A stretch of DNA of 64,000 bases from Solen grandis (taxonomy: Eukaryota > Mollusca > Bivalvia > Adapedonta > Solenidae): assembly GCA_021229015.1 (NCBI GenBank), contig CM037778.1, positions 81,325,842 to 81,389,841 of the forward strand, in the 5' to 3' direction. The notes under the pieces are model-generated. The model was given only the letters and a program-made list of their open reading frames with translations. It searched no databases and had not been told where the DNA came from. The position numbers were made by a program, and so were the translations under genes. Of the stretch, positions 1 to 12,459 are shown piece by piece; positions within the stretch are counted from its first letter, which is position 1, and every line of letters begins with the position of its first letter.

Positions 1-135
1 TTGCTCTTTTCTGTCACTCTTTACTGTAAACTGTGCACGTATGCCGTTAAGGTGTACACGAACTCATGTATTTTGAAAATATAATTTCTGATATTGTGTT
101 AAAATAACAAAACAAGTTTCATGAAGATTGCTCAC

Positions 136-207
136 ATCATTCATACTCTCGTTCTTCCAGGCGCTCTGTGCGTAGTCTATAGGTCCCGTAGCTCCGCAAC
201 ACTCCAG
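136..207 (-). CDS. tetraspanin exon 5 (CCG motif)
   Basis: Twenty-four codons, LECCGATGPIDYAQSAW onward, with a TTTTTTCAG acceptor (208-216) and a GTGAGC donor at 130-135. It joins exon 4 as SLQIQ-LECCG, which is the expected tetraspanin spacing. Translation past the donor is open for some distance but carries no further tetraspanin cysteine pattern, so the donor is preferred. Confidence 0.85.
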
Positions 208-3025
208 CTGAAAAAAGTTTGATTTGCCAGAAAAGAAGAATGACATTTGAATTCTGTGACTTAATGTTGGTGGTTCGAATACAGTGTATATGGCATCAAC
301 AATATCAACAGACTGACAAGAAGGTTTAAGATACGATGCTGTATGTTAATTTTATTTCAGTGCGTTCTTAAAAAGTACTGTAACTTTTTTGCATTGTACC
401 ATCTTCTTGTAACATGTCAGACACTGATCTGGACGAACTATGATAGAAACATCTGTATATGTGTTGATCAAGTAGCTGATAACCCAGTTAAATACGGGGA
501 AAATGTCACATACCAGCGATATGCCGGTTGTGTCTGCGAATGTTATTTAAAGGTGTGACAAGCTCGTCTTTGAATAAGATATCTTAAATATGACACAGTA
601 CATAGCAACGTTCGTTAAATATTCTGATGACACGCTCCATAAATTGTTAACTTCCTTTTGCGTCTTAAACCCTTTTATCCTGGGTATTTACCTGGATCTG
701 TAAAGAGTCCCATGTCGTGCCTATCAGAGTATCCGGGAGGTACTTGTGCACTATCGATTGTTTCAGCATCGTCTTCAGGTTCTCCTCCACCTTGAGGTAC
801 AATATCAACACCGCGATCAGATTACACTGGAGTTATCAGTCTCACGATAGCATGTAAAGGTATACACACTTTGTAAAGAATCGAAAAAAACATGTCAGAG
901 CTTTATGTTTATAATATTCTTATCAAGCGATACTTTTATTATTTCATTATTGATTAGATGCTTTATTTTGCTTAACACCATTGCTTCAAAGGACACATCG
1001 TTTGATATTAGACAGGGACTCTGTATAAGCTACATGTTATATAGAGTCCTTGTTTTAGACAATAATTCAACTCAAAACCCGATATTTTTGATGTAGCTGA
1101 ATTCTTATATTTTGTCCAATTTGATTTTATCGACTTAACTAAACATAAGGCATTCTCCTACAATATATATGTATATATAACGGACCCTTTAATACTTAAT
1201 GAAATGAACACTAGGAGCCTCGATTTTTAACAATTTATCATCCAGGCTATTTAGAGAAATTGTACATTTATTATAAGATGCAGGCACACCTTAGTGGAAA
1301 AGGTAAAACAGGTCAACGAAATTCCAGGAAATATGCAATACATATTTCTATATACGATATTACTTCACGTACGTCCGACAAATGTGCATCCCAGCTACAC
1401 AAGTTGCCATGTGCTATACTTACATCTGAGTAGATGGCTGACAGGACGGGAATGGCAGTGGGAGAGTCCAAGTTCAGGATGACCATGCAACCCAGTCCAG
1501 CTTCCGCCACCGTGATCACAGCAACAGTCACCAGAAACTGTAACCACACACTATACTCATCAGCGTGCAATGACAAGTCATACATCTTGATTTAAAGAAG
1601 TCAAAGTTTGTTTGTATCTTTCATGCGTAAATTTGTGTGAATTTTTTGTCGAGATATAAAATACTCTGATTTAAATTTGCAACTCTATGGGACCTTCCTG
1701 TATAACTTCTTTGACTTCTAATATGGTATTTGAAATAATATATTATGATATGTCAACCCAGTACTACATTACAAATATCATACCACGTGATATGTCATAC
1801 ACACAAAATAGTAGCGCACAGAAATATTGTCCGAGTCGTATAAAGAAAAAATCAGATTAGGTAATGAATATACAAAATTAAAAAGTATTTTTCTGTTCTG
1901 AACTGAATAAAAAATAGTTACTGCATATTTCAGCTTTATTCCCTTTTTGTTTTCCACCAGGGTGTTACCAAGTACTTCTTTATCTCAAATATGTGATATT
2001 CGATACATACTTTTGTTACTCAATCCCGGATGGTCCATCAAAAGGTGCTATTATCTTCTTTTCAAATACATGTATTAACACACGAAAAGACGTGAGACAA
2101 TTCTTAACTATTTCAGGTAAACAAATGATTTGTAAGCAACCCACCACAGTTAACATGCATTTGTTGCTTTTGAGGCCCCCACAACACCCGTTGAAAGCCA
2201 CGAACACCACAAAGCCACCCACAGCGAAGAGGACATAGCAGATGGTCGTGAAGCTGTCGCTCTTCTGGTCGACGTTTAGAACGTTGAAGTAGGTTTCGAT
2301 ATTTGGATCCATCATCATCCATACCCCGAGAGCCACCACACCGGAGCCTGACATCTGGGTATACAACGGAAGACACAGTGTCAGTCCTTACTTGACTTAA
2401 TGTTCATAGGTATAAGGACCGTTGCCTTCCCACGGTTGACTTTGGATTTTGTAATCATTTTTTGTTTGTTTTTATCTTTTAAAAAAATGTGTACATTTTT
2501 TGGTGTCTAGCCTTTGTTACTGAACTCTCTCCAAGCTCTCGTATGTTACAGGTTTAGATATCAGAATTTGCTACTTTACATTAATATTTTCCAAGTTCAT
2601 GACATCGTTATATTATCAATTTTAAAACTGTCACCAAAAACATATGGTTTCAAATTACAGCTGTCCGATTTCTAACATAGATTTTTAATCTTATCTATTG
2701 ATAACAGATTATAGTATTTTTTAATAAAGATTTTTTATCATATCGATTGATGGCAGACTTATACTATTTTGAATAAAGATTCTTAATAACATCGATTGAT
2801 TACATACATATACTATTCTTGCATTTCAAATGCACATACCGGTACAAGTAGGTTATTCTTCCGTACTTGACGACAACGTTTAACAGTGTTATTGTTTATT
2901 GACAAAGCTATTTATAGTTCACAGTAAAGTAAGCAATATAATGTTGACTTTAAACATGTGAATGAATCACTCACCAGAAACACAATGTTAGTCAATACCA
3001 GAAGTGCTCGCACACATCCCGACAT
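136..3025 (-). CDS. tetraspanin gene, five coding exons, 3' end off window
   Basis: Joined minus-strand exons 2975-3025, 2145-2354, 1424-1537, 692-790 and 136-207 give 182 residues with every junction in phase 0 and GT/AG ends. Order seen: short N-terminus with TM1 (about residues 6-28, spanning exons 1 and 2), small loop, TM2 followed by GCCGGLKSNKCML (the tetraspanin signature between TM2 and TM3), TM3 in exon 3, then the large extracellular loop with ECCGATG (the CCG motif) in exon 5. Tetraspanins are four-pass membrane proteins that organise integrins, immunoglobulin proteins and other partners into membrane microdomains. The remaining loop cysteines, TM4 and the C-terminal tail must lie left of position 136. 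The family is clear; the subfamily is not decided. Confidence 0.93.
692..790 (-). CDS. tetraspanin exon 4 (large extracellular loop, first half)
   Basis: Thirty-three codons, from VEENLKTMLKQ to TTWDSLQIQ, with a TCAAG acceptor and a GTAAAT donor. The pattern matches the helical first half of tetraspanin large loops, which end in W-D-x-L-Q just before the CCG motif supplied by exon 5. No open frame of 60 codons marks this exon; it was found by phase and motif. Confidence 0.85.
1424..1537 (-). CDS. tetraspanin exon 3 (TM3)
   Basis: Thirty-eight codons, FLVTVAVITVAEAGLGCMVI then the start of the large loop, ending AIYSD before a GTAAGT donor. The acceptor TTACAG at 1538-1543 follows a TG/T-rich stretch. 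TM3 contains the family's typical acidic residue in AEAG. Confidence 0.88.
2145..2354 (-). CDS. tetraspanin exon 2 (TM1 end, small loop, TM2)
   Basis: Seventy codons from MSGSGVVALGVWM to KCMLTV. The acceptor is CAG at 2355-2357 and the donor is GTGGGT from 2144. It contains the end of TM1, the small extracellular loop, TM2 (CYVLFAVGGFVVFVAF) and the conserved NGCCGGLK turn. The open frame continues past the donor but loses tetraspanin character. Confidence 0.9.
2975..3025 (-). CDS. tetraspanin exon 1 (start codon)
   Basis: Seventeen codons beginning MSGCVRALLVL, then a GTGAGT donor directly after position 2975. The start at 3025 gives the usual short cytoplasmic N-terminus before TM1; TM1 is completed by exon 2. 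Upstream sequence to about 3070 is purine-rich and is presumably 5' UTR. Confidence 0.85.
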
Positions 3026-3662
3026 TCTAATCTGTCCCGGCTTTAAAGGTTCTTTCTTCTTCTTAGAGAGGGCAGCAATTTGGTCCGCAATACTAAGGAC
3101 GGGTGCCAGGGGATTTATAAGTGATCTAACAGGGTCTGAAATACATCGACTTCACATGAGTGGCATTTTACTCCACATACGCTCAAAGTTCATACAACAT
3201 GTAGTATTGCGTTTCTGCGCTGCTGACTCCGCCAGCCCATTGGTCTGTAGCAAACTTTTATGCATGTACCTACTTCCACTGGTCTGAAGAGATTTCACTG
3301 AAACTTAACATATTTAATAGATTGTGTAATTGTGTGTTGGCATCACTTTAATGATATTGTCAGTGTAAAGAGGTTTTGCACGCAACTTCTTCCATATTTC
3401 TGAAAGGATTTCAAATAAACCTTATATATATCATTATGAAGCGTAAATATGATAACATACACATACTATCTTGTTAATAAAACATCGACTGTAGAATACT
3501 GCTCTGCTCTGCGGTGCTCTTCCTATTCATTGTAATAAGACAGCGCACTACACCATTAAGAAAAATAAACAAAACTGTGAGATGATATATACTGCAACAA
3601 AAAGGTCAATGTTCCATATCACGCTATCAATACTCTTCAGCACTGAGGTGCACATGACTTAC
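3026..3662. other. intergenic or 5' UTR interval
   Basis: About 640 bases between the tetraspanin start and the donor of the next minus-strand exon. It should hold the tetraspanin 5' UTR and promoter, but I see no firm core promoter. The plus-strand open frame across 2958-3287 is only the complement of this region. If the 3663-5247 gene continues, its next exon could lie here or beyond the tetraspanin; I could not identify it. Confidence 0.5.
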
Positions 3663-5247
3663 CTTGCGATGTCACTTGGGTTTTAATTTCATTTGACGGT
3701 TCAGGATTAACTTTGTCTGGTGCTTTTGCAGTATCACAAGAGTTCGCAGTCTCCTGGCCTTTACTATTCAGTTTTTGTAATGCGTTTGTGAATTGTTCAA
3801 GTTTTTGTTCCATGCTATTGTTAATGTCTGTAAGAAGGTCTTCATTGTCAATAGCAGCCAAAGTATGGCGTCTCGTGTTTAGACGGTTGGTAGCAGGTGA
3901 AATTGCACTAAATGGGTTTCCACTAAGATCCTGAACACCATTTGTTAAACCACCCATTCGCCCATTAAAACTTCCAGGGAGGTCTAAGAAGTCATTAAAG
4001 TGCCCTACACACACGGACGGCCTTCGGTAATCTGTTGCCGGCAAATTGAATGTTACTTGTGGTGTAGCAGGTGCAAGTGTTGGAGGTAGGGGAGGGGGAG
4101 GGGGAGGAGGGGGTTGGGTGGCATTAATTGCTTGTGCCATTGTCGCTTGGGGCTGATGCTGGGAGTTGTAATATTGATTAATTTCGTGATGGCGTGGACT
4201 CAAATACGGCGAAGATTGATTTTCTGGAACGAGCGGAACTGGTAACGTGCTGACATTATGCTGAAAGGTTGCTGCTTGTGCTGCAGCGGATTGTCTAACA
4301 TTATCATCAGAAGACTTTCTTGCACCTCTCAATCGATCTTTATCAAGCTGTGCTTTGATCTGTTTCTGGAGCAGCCCAACTGGAATCTCTGTAGAGTGGG
4401 AACTACTTCCGCTGAAAATAGTCTCTGTTTCTGTTGAAAATGAATCTGTCGGTGAAAGTATATTTTTTGTCAATTTTGCGCCATTTTTCGAAGCAGCCGA
4501 CACGATTGTTTTAACAGCAGATGATACATTTTTCTTTATTATATCATTTAAGTCTTCCATCGTCAGATTCACCATGTACGCACCGTCCTCTTCATCAGAT
4601 GAGATACGTCTTGACCTCTTGCGCCTCCTCTGATATTTCCTTGCTTTGTTCTTTCTCGAGGCTTCGTTCCAAGTAGCACTGCGCTCGTTGTCTCCTTTGC
4701 GATTTGTGCTCGTCTCGGAACGCGGAATACAACTCAACCTTCTTTTTCCGGCTTCGAAATCGCAAATTCTGTCTCTGACTGTCGGGTATTTCGTGTACCC
4801 ATGATCATAGATGCTGAGACGTGTCTCACCATTTTGCTTTCCATTTGATTGTGTGTTTTCACGTTTGTTTGATTTAGCATGCCCCAAACCTGCACGCTTT
4901 TGTTCTAACTGTTGCTTGAACTTTTCAACATCCCTTTCGAACTTGCAGGCATCTACTGAAAAGTCTTCTTCTTTGAAAGCATCAATAATGCTACTGTCGC
5001 TTGGAAACGTGACACTATACTCGCTTTCATATTCCCAATGTTCTTCGCTAATTTCATCATCTCCATCCTTAACTGGCTGCGATGACTCGGCAATTGTTGC
5101 GCGCCTATTCAAATGTGCTTGCCATTCCAGCTGTCTACGTTCATCATCTGTGATGTCATCAGAATCTGATTCCGGGTAATCGTCTTGCAACTCTCTCTCA
5201 GCAATAGATTTTCGTCTGCTGAAAATTTTCTCCCACGTTTTCTTCAT
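3663..5247 (-). CDS. unrecognised disordered protein with many RRxS/T sites, coding exon
   Basis: A continuous minus-strand frame starts at ATG 5247 (MKKTWEKIFSRRKS) and stays open for 528 codons to a perfect GTAAGT donor at 3657-3662; if unspliced it stops at 3637 after 536 codons. No catalytic domain is recognised. Visible parts: acidic N-terminus (22-100), a charged helix (about 102-120), a strongly basic stretch KARKYQRRRKRSRR (201-214) that could be a nuclear localisation signal, an eight-proline run (379-386), and a short helix MEQKLEQFTNALQKL near the end. Six basophilic kinase consensus sites RRxS/T occur at S14, T51, S172, S216, S411 and T462. A long intron-free frame with such composition is real coding sequence; a scaffold or regulator is only an inference. 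TTCCAG 31 bases upstream of the ATG could be a 5' UTR acceptor. Confidence 0.8.
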
Positions 5248-6729
5248 GTTTTTATAATGACTGGTTTCTGGAATACAGGTACATGTATATATATAAGTTT
5301 ATTTAAAAAAAAACAAAAAAAAAACAAAACAAAACTTTCCTATAAAATGTTTTTCTTCAAACCGACACCATGGACAAAATTGTGTATAGCTATAGTATAC
5401 GTTTCGATAAAAAGATAACATGTCATTCTAGGTGATTTATGGGCGATTGTAAAACCGTATATCCACACGATGTAAAGCATAATATACTCTTTTGTATTCA
5501 TTTTTTCGGCATTGGTGTCCACCTTTTTATATTCAACATTTCAGTTCTAAACGAATGGACGTTCTACACTCATATGTGTGTACATGTACATGTTGGCCAA
5601 ATCATATACCTTTATTTTCATCTTAAGCATCCTATTCGGGTATCATGAACATAGCTTGAATACCACTGATGTTGAAAATAAAAATAAAAAAAATCACCGG
5701 ATATTGGAAAATTAAGATCTTGATTAAAACCAAAGACGGACGTTTCATGGAATGATTTTGCACGATATATACATATATTTCGCTAAACCTTAAACGTCCA
5801 CCTTCCAGATAGAATCGGCGGCATAGTACTGGATCAAACCTAAACATATGTATTATTGGTTTCATGAAGACAGTGAATATAAAAAATGTATGGCAAAAAC
5901 AACTTACCCTTGTCCAAAAAATGTCTACGTCGGGAATATTTCGAGATTTTGCGGAGTGACGGGTGTAATATATCCGGAATGCACCATCACTACTGCACCC
6001 CGAAATTAACTTTCAGCATGGACACGAAACCTTCACCACCAGCCATCCTGGTGTTACTAAACTACCTCTATAATTGAATAACGATAAAGATGAATTATTG
6101 AGGAGGATGACAGATTGCTGTCACAGGTGTAAAATCTAGCTAAAGATGATTATAGTCATTACTAAGGTATATACTCGTATATATAATTATATATAATATT
6201 CGGGTAATGGTCGAGCAAAAAAATCAATCTTGGTGCTTTTACATGAAGTCATTACCGCATCAAAACTGTCACAGTTTCCAGTAAGCCATGGAAATATTTA
6301 TAACGCTGAAATACATTATATATATCATAATTTTCGATTTATATTTTTAAGTACTAAATCTCCAATTGTATGAAGAATATATATTACACAAAAGTCGCAA
6401 TCTGTTTTGCCCTAGATATATTTACTCAAATGTTTCTCACGCACATAAAACAGGCGGGCACGCACGTTTTTATTATATAATTCTTTAAGTCATCAAGCTC
6501 TCAAACAAGTGGATATACGACTGGCCCGTGTCTGCATACCATTGGCCAATAAGGGCATCATGACTCAAACGTTTGAATATTCATATTAAATATAAATTCA
6601 TTCATTATGTTAATTGAAAACTTGAAATTATTTGAATATGATTATCAAAATATGGGTATATATATTTTAAACAAAATGATAATAACAGTACTGATGGATA
6701 ACACACTGTGCTTGACTGAATTGCTAACC

Positions 6730-6776
<47 letters not shown>

Positions 6777-7930
6777 CAAATCCAGCCCCTTAATGATATC
6801 TGATAGATCTATCTTTTTAAACTTCAATTGAACTGATTATTAATTTTATCATTCCAAATTAAAATGAAGATATGAATGTTTATGTGCAAAAATCTTCCAA
6901 CAATTCAAATTTAAAATAACTTTATTGCTGAAAATAGATAACATGTCAATATTACGTAAGATATGTTACAAGTTCTTCCATGTGCTGACTTATTGACTTT
7001 AAAAGAAAAGAAAACAACAATCACTGCAACCAGTTTGATAAGATAATTAAAACATGATCTAAACATACAACTTAAGTTCTCACCTTGATTTCCTTATAAA
7101 CCTAAACGAATCCTATATCAAATCAAATGACATATTTCCGTTTTCGGAATCCGAAGTTCGGCAATCCTCGTTAATTATCGTCAATTCTCGCTAGAACGTG
7201 GAACATTTTCAGATCCATACATCAACACTTGTAAATGGGTCAATATGGCGAAAGTGTGAATATTTTTACCTGTGTCACCTATAGAGGCATATGTCAATGA
7301 TGTCACCATATGTACTCAGTATTTAATGCTGCATCCCACTGACCATTGGGTATGGTTGTTTTCTTACTCAAATTGCATGACGATGAAAGCTTTTCTTTAG
7401 ATTTGAATTTCTGCTATATCTATACATGTATATGGCATCTTGTAGAATTTTCCAATGCTGTAAAGAATGGTAGATTTACATTATTATAAACTATGAATAT
7501 ATAGAATCTAAATATTCAACACACACATTTTTCCTGATATTTTTGAGATAAAAAAAGAAAGAAAAAAAATCTGACTTTTTTTCAATATTTCAGAATATAA
7601 GGAAGGTACACAAATGTTCATTTTCCCAATGTATTAAAAGACCCAGAGTAGAGATAGACTAAGAGACTTTGAGATTTCAAAATGTCAGATTTCAGTCATT
7701 TCTCAATGTCTATCATATATGCAGCCATTTTTGGTCAAGTAGATTTAAAACATCAAGTGCCTCCAAATAACGCCAGGCAGTACTCGTGACTCCCTGAGTG
7801 AAAGAAACAAAAATGACACAGCAGCAGGCGGTTAATTTCTAAAAAGTGGATTTGATGCAATTCGATGTTGTTGTTTTTTTTTGTTTTTTTTCCCCTAGAA
7901 TGGCGGTTTCTTGTTTTAATAAATTTTACA
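5248..7930. other. non-coding AT-rich interval
   Basis: No protein-like frame or recognised RNA gene. It has an A-rich stretch near 5306-5335, several TATATA tracts and one pure TA microsatellite. The short open frames here are low-complexity. Confidence 0.6.
6731..6772. repeat. (TA)n microsatellite
   Basis: Twenty-one uninterrupted TA dinucleotides, followed by an A-rich tail. Confidence 0.97.
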
Positions 7931-7935
7931 AATCA

Positions 7936-7984
7936 CAGAGAGAGAGAGAGAGAGAGAGAGTGAGAGAGAGAGGAGAGAGAGAGT
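7936..7984. repeat. (GA)n microsatellite
   Basis: GA dinucleotides with one T and one G interruption, directly next to the first copy of dispersed element A. Similar GA tracts adjoin other copies at 12426 and 13531, so the tract is probably part of the element. Confidence 0.9.
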
Positions 7985-9430
7985 AGATATATATAATGTT
8001 GGACACTACATAACAAGTATAGATCAAAACGCACAAGGCACTGCGCGACTGTTGGCAGAAATTATATGGAATCTTTACCCGCGATTCAACAGGCTTGAAC
8101 TCGACGGAGGCAAAGGTCATATGACACTATAACCTAACACGTTTTTAGCTCGACTATTCGAAGAATATGAGAGCTATTGTTGTCGCCCTTGCGTCGGCGT
8201 TGGCGTTGCAGCTTTTGGTAAAAGTTTTGCATGCAAGTTACTATCAACCTTATATCTCAATAACCATTTATGGTACTGACATGAAAGTTTATAAATATGT
8301 TTAGTGGCATCAGACAATCAAGGTAGATAACTCTTGATGGAATATATTACAAATTATGGCCCCCTTAACTTAGAAATTTTTGTTAAAGTTTTGCATACAA
8401 TATACATGTACACTCATGCTTATATTTCAGTATCCAAGCATGCGATTGATTTGAAATATCTTAAATATGTTAAGGGGTATCATATTTTCACGGTAGATAA
8501 CTCTTGATAGAATATGTTACAAATTATGGCTCCCTTTTAACTTAGAAATTTTGGTTAAAGTTTTGCATGCAAGGTACTTTCATGCTTAAATCTCAGTATC
8601 CAGGCATTCGATTGATTTGAAACATCTTTAATACGTTTAGGGGTATCATAGTATCAAGGTAGATAACTGATGGAACATATCAAATATTATGGCCCCCTTT
8701 TAACTTAGAATTTTGGTTATTTTTTTGCATTTAAGCTACTATCCAAATTATATCTCAGAAATTGTTTATGGAATTGACTAGAAAGCTAAAGAGTGTATCA
8801 GGGGCATCAGAAAACCTAAGAGGATAACTTTGGGACTGAATTTTATACAAATTATGGCCCTTTTCTAACTTGGATATTTGGTTAAAGTTTTGCATGCACA
8901 GTGTTATGATGCTTATGTCTCAGAAACTAGGCATGGGACTGCTTTTAGACTTAATAAAAATATAAAGGGGTATCAGACTATTAAGGTATATCATTTATGA
9001 CTATTATTATATACAGGGTATGTGATGGGCAGAATTGAAATAGATTTCATTTGATTTACCAACAAGCATTTTGAATAATCGAGCGTGCTGCCCTCTGACA
9101 TCTCTTATTATGTTTTCCTGCAGCTCAAATTATAGTAAGTCAGTTGAGCTCGCTCTGTAATTCAAGATAATCCCGCCAGCATTCTGTCAGTACCTTGAGC
9201 GCTTTGATCTGTTTCATAGTGATCCCGAGTGAAGTTCCATTAATAAGTTGAATACCTTACTTTAGCTGTGTATTCTATCGGTTGCATGGAATGATACAGA
9301 ACACATGAATCGTCTGCGGTAATTATGCAAATCAGCAATGCCTGTTTTGATTTCCCGCTACATAAGACTGGCCCTGTCGCCAGTCTAAAATGCCCACAAG
9401 GCATCTGAGTGGGCTGACACACGACACAAG
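7985..9430. repeat. dispersed element A, copy 1, interrupted
   Basis: The left part (7985-8140, with GCACAAGGCACTGCGCGAC and GGCAAAGGTCATATGA) and the right part (from 9112, TTTTCCTGCAGCTC, GTCAGTTGAGCTC; then AATCAGCAATGCCTGTTTTG and CGCCAGTCTAAAATG near 9329-9393) align in order with copy 2 at 11600-12460. The two halves are split by element B. The region around 9240-9330 looks internally deleted relative to copies 2 and 3. No coding frame is seen. Confidence 0.7.
8146..9111 (+). mobile_element. element B, tandem-repeat mobile element nested in element A
   Basis: Begins TAGCTCGACTATTCGAA and ends with TTGAATAATCGAGCGTGCT followed by a short tail, so the ends carry an imperfect inverted repeat GCTCGAYTATTCRAA. 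It is flanked by GTTTT at 8141-8145 and 9112-9116, a likely target duplication. The inside is about four degenerate units of 170-190 bp, each with TTAAAGTTTTGCATGCA, then TCAGTATCCAGGCAT, then GGTAGATAACTCTTGATGG and ATTATGGCCCCCTT. No transposase frame. I recognise this sequence style as a frequent bivalve repeat, probably non-autonomous. Confidence 0.75.
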
Positions 9431-9540
9431 GCGAATCACAGACAACCACTTCCTGAATTCGGTCCGAACATCGAATATACGTGTCGGAAAAATTAAGACA
9501 AATAAAATGGGAGTATAAATAGTACATAGTGTATACACGG

Positions 9541-11560
9541 AGAGTCGCCTACAAACAAGGCTATGTTACGTATCGATTACGGGGTCACCATAGTTAATGC
9601 GCATTACGGTTCACTTCTTAATTTCACATGAGTATGAAATACACTTCAAAAGAGGAAAACCCTCGACCCTAGCAACTTGACACGAACACGGAGATTAAGC
9701 AGGATATCCTTATGATTCGATTTATCCTTATGTAGCATCACGTACGCCTTAAATATCTCGTTATCTCGTTATCTCAAGCGAGATTCATAAACATTAGGGT
9801 GATAATACGAGCTGTACATGAATCGCAAAACTCAAGTAGAACCCTTATTTGGATGAACACGAATACAGTCCTGAAAAAAAAATCAGTTAAATACATTTAT
9901 ATTGATAGCATACATATCCAAATTAATTCTAATTTGTTGCAGATGTTGCCTAAGTTATATGTTTAAAACTGAAGAGGTCTTGACCAGAATTACTCTCATT
10001 AATTTCCGCAAATATTCAGACAGGATAAGTTTGTAAAAACCGGAAAAATATATTGGTCTTCCGATGAGCTTAATATCCTTAAATGCCTCGCGAACATATA
10101 TTACGTTGTGGACCACTTAACAAAGTCTACTTGAGTTGTTTATCTAGTAAATTCAAGTACATCTAGATTCTTTTCTTGCTATTCTTTTGAGAAATTGAAA
10201 CTTGATAATGTTATAATTGGTCATTATGCACGGTTAACTATGAGATCCGGCTTCTCGGTTTACGGCAAGATTCAGCGGTTTGGTATTCTTCTCTTATTTC
10301 AATCAAGTTTTAAACAAGGTATTGTATTTGTTTTCATTTGCGTTATTTAACAAACCTTTTCAAAAGTTCGAAATGTATTTCTTTTCTTCGTTTTAACTCC
10401 TTACCACAAGGAGGCTGACAAGGGAAAATATGTAATTGGCCACTCCGTAAGTTACTTATGTGCTAATCATTTTTTTTAACCTATTTATCACTAATTGTAT
10501 TCAGTCTGATATGTCTTGTATGTAATTTTACACAATCAGTGTAAACAAGACATATGTAATATAAGGGGGAGAAAGTCATGATAAAACATTTATATTAAAC
10601 GAAAAAAAAAAAATGAAAAGTATAAGTCACTAATCAAACTAAGTCATCAGATAGGCTTGCAGCAATGGACATCACGGATATATGCGGGTAACACTCAAGC
10701 AGAACTATAACTTTGTAAGATTTGAAGAATATTTCTTCAGCATACTATATTTCCCTTGCTTTTTTATTAAAATATCTAAGAATACGAATGAATGAAATTC
10801 GATCGAGCACTGGTTCACAGCAATCTTTTTCTCCTTGCATTTACCGTTCTTAGGAAATTAGTTTTTTGTCTTTCTAATGTTGTTATTAATTGTTGTATAA
10901 TCTTTCCTTTCTTTTTCTTTATTATTTTATCTCTTTTTGTTATATAAGTTAATTTTTCTTCGTTCTTTTGCGGAAATTGTAATTAATATTGTTATTAACC
11001 AAATTTTTAAATACACGAATAATGACATACGATACAAAATAGTCCGCTTTGATACCATATAAGTTATAAAGTGAGGGCCGACCACTGATATTGAGATAAC
11101 TTGTGGCCCACTCCGTTTGCAATTCTATATATACATTCTTTTTCAACTACATAGTGTATTATCAGAAATTTTGTAGTGTATGATATGACATATTTTGAAT
11201 ATTTGATTGCAATAAAATATAATTAAACTAAACTGGTATCCACATTTACCGATACTTACGGTTTCTCTTCAAGAAAACACTCTGTTCTTGAACATTTTCC
11301 GAGGGCCTGACTCTTCCAGCCGTTACCTTCTACACAAATTAGTTCCATGTTCATCCAACCGTAAATGATTTCCTATTGTGAATAATATTAAATCCACCAA
11401 AAACAAAAAAGTTGATATCAAGAAATTAGATCTTTATGATCATTTTTGATGAATTAATTTAACTAGTACAATAGGAGTATATACTCGTATACTTGTACCA
11501 TCTCATGAATTTTATAAGGCATTTTCGTTCATAATTGTATTCGGTGAAATATCCATAAAT
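9541..11560. other. non-coding interval
   Basis: AT-rich sequence with no convincing coding frame. The only ordered structure I noticed is the hairpin at 10509-10555. Confidence 0.55.
10509..10555. repeat. short inverted repeat (hairpin)
   Basis: ATATGTCTTG at 10509-10518 pairs with CAAGACATAT at 10546-10555, and TTTACAC pairs with GTGTAAA around an AATCA loop; an 8-base bulge lies on the left side only. No neighbouring gene suggests a role. Confidence 0.7.
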
Positions 11561-11599
11561 GATAACCAAACCTTTCACCGTAGAAGAAAGGGTGCTATC

Positions 11600-12422
11600 A
11601 TGTCCTTTGCGATAAATGTAATCAAGCGTTCAATGCGCTGAGAGACGGCGGCGGGATTAACATGAAATAGCTATAATTCTAAACCCAGCGTTTCAGAAGT
11701 GATTGACGAAATGTGGGTAAAGGTCATATGATGCCAAAAACTCCACACACTTTCCTGCAACTATAGTTGCTTGTAAGACAGTTGAACTCCTCTCTGTTTG
11801 TTACATAATAATTCGGAATAAGGGTCATGAACCTGATTTCATTCATAAGTTGCACGCCTAAGTAGGTCATTCCCTTTCTTCAGTACTAGTGAACCTGATG
11901 TATGCATTCTATCTGTTGTTCAGGAAGGTAGAAGTTGACAAGGTATTTGATTGTTTAAGATACTTGAATGTTTGCCTTTCTATTTCAAAATTAAGAAATG
12001 CTATGGGAGGAACTAAACTCGACATCATGCAAAATTACGTGTGAACTACTTTAAGTTAATTACATAAATGCGAAGCGCTACTTTTTTCTTTTTACAGGAG
12101 TAGATTTCATGTATGTAAAATGGGTTGCTGTTCTGATTTATAAATATCAGGGTATTTTTTTCACGCTTAAAATGGATGTTTCAAGTGCAAAATAATGTTA
12201 AAAAGAAAACATGTTAACAAACAACAACACATTAAAAGCGGTTATGATTAAAATGTCTGTGTAACATATCCATTCGCATTCGTTAGTGCAGAATCGTAGT
12301 GCATGGATACGCACTAAGCGCGGAGAGGTACAATAACATATGCAAATCAGTTAGGTCAGCAACGCCTGTTTGCCGCCGTCTTAAAATGACGTCACTGTAT
12401 TATTGAGATTTTAAAGACAGAA

Positions 12423-12459
<37 letters not shown>

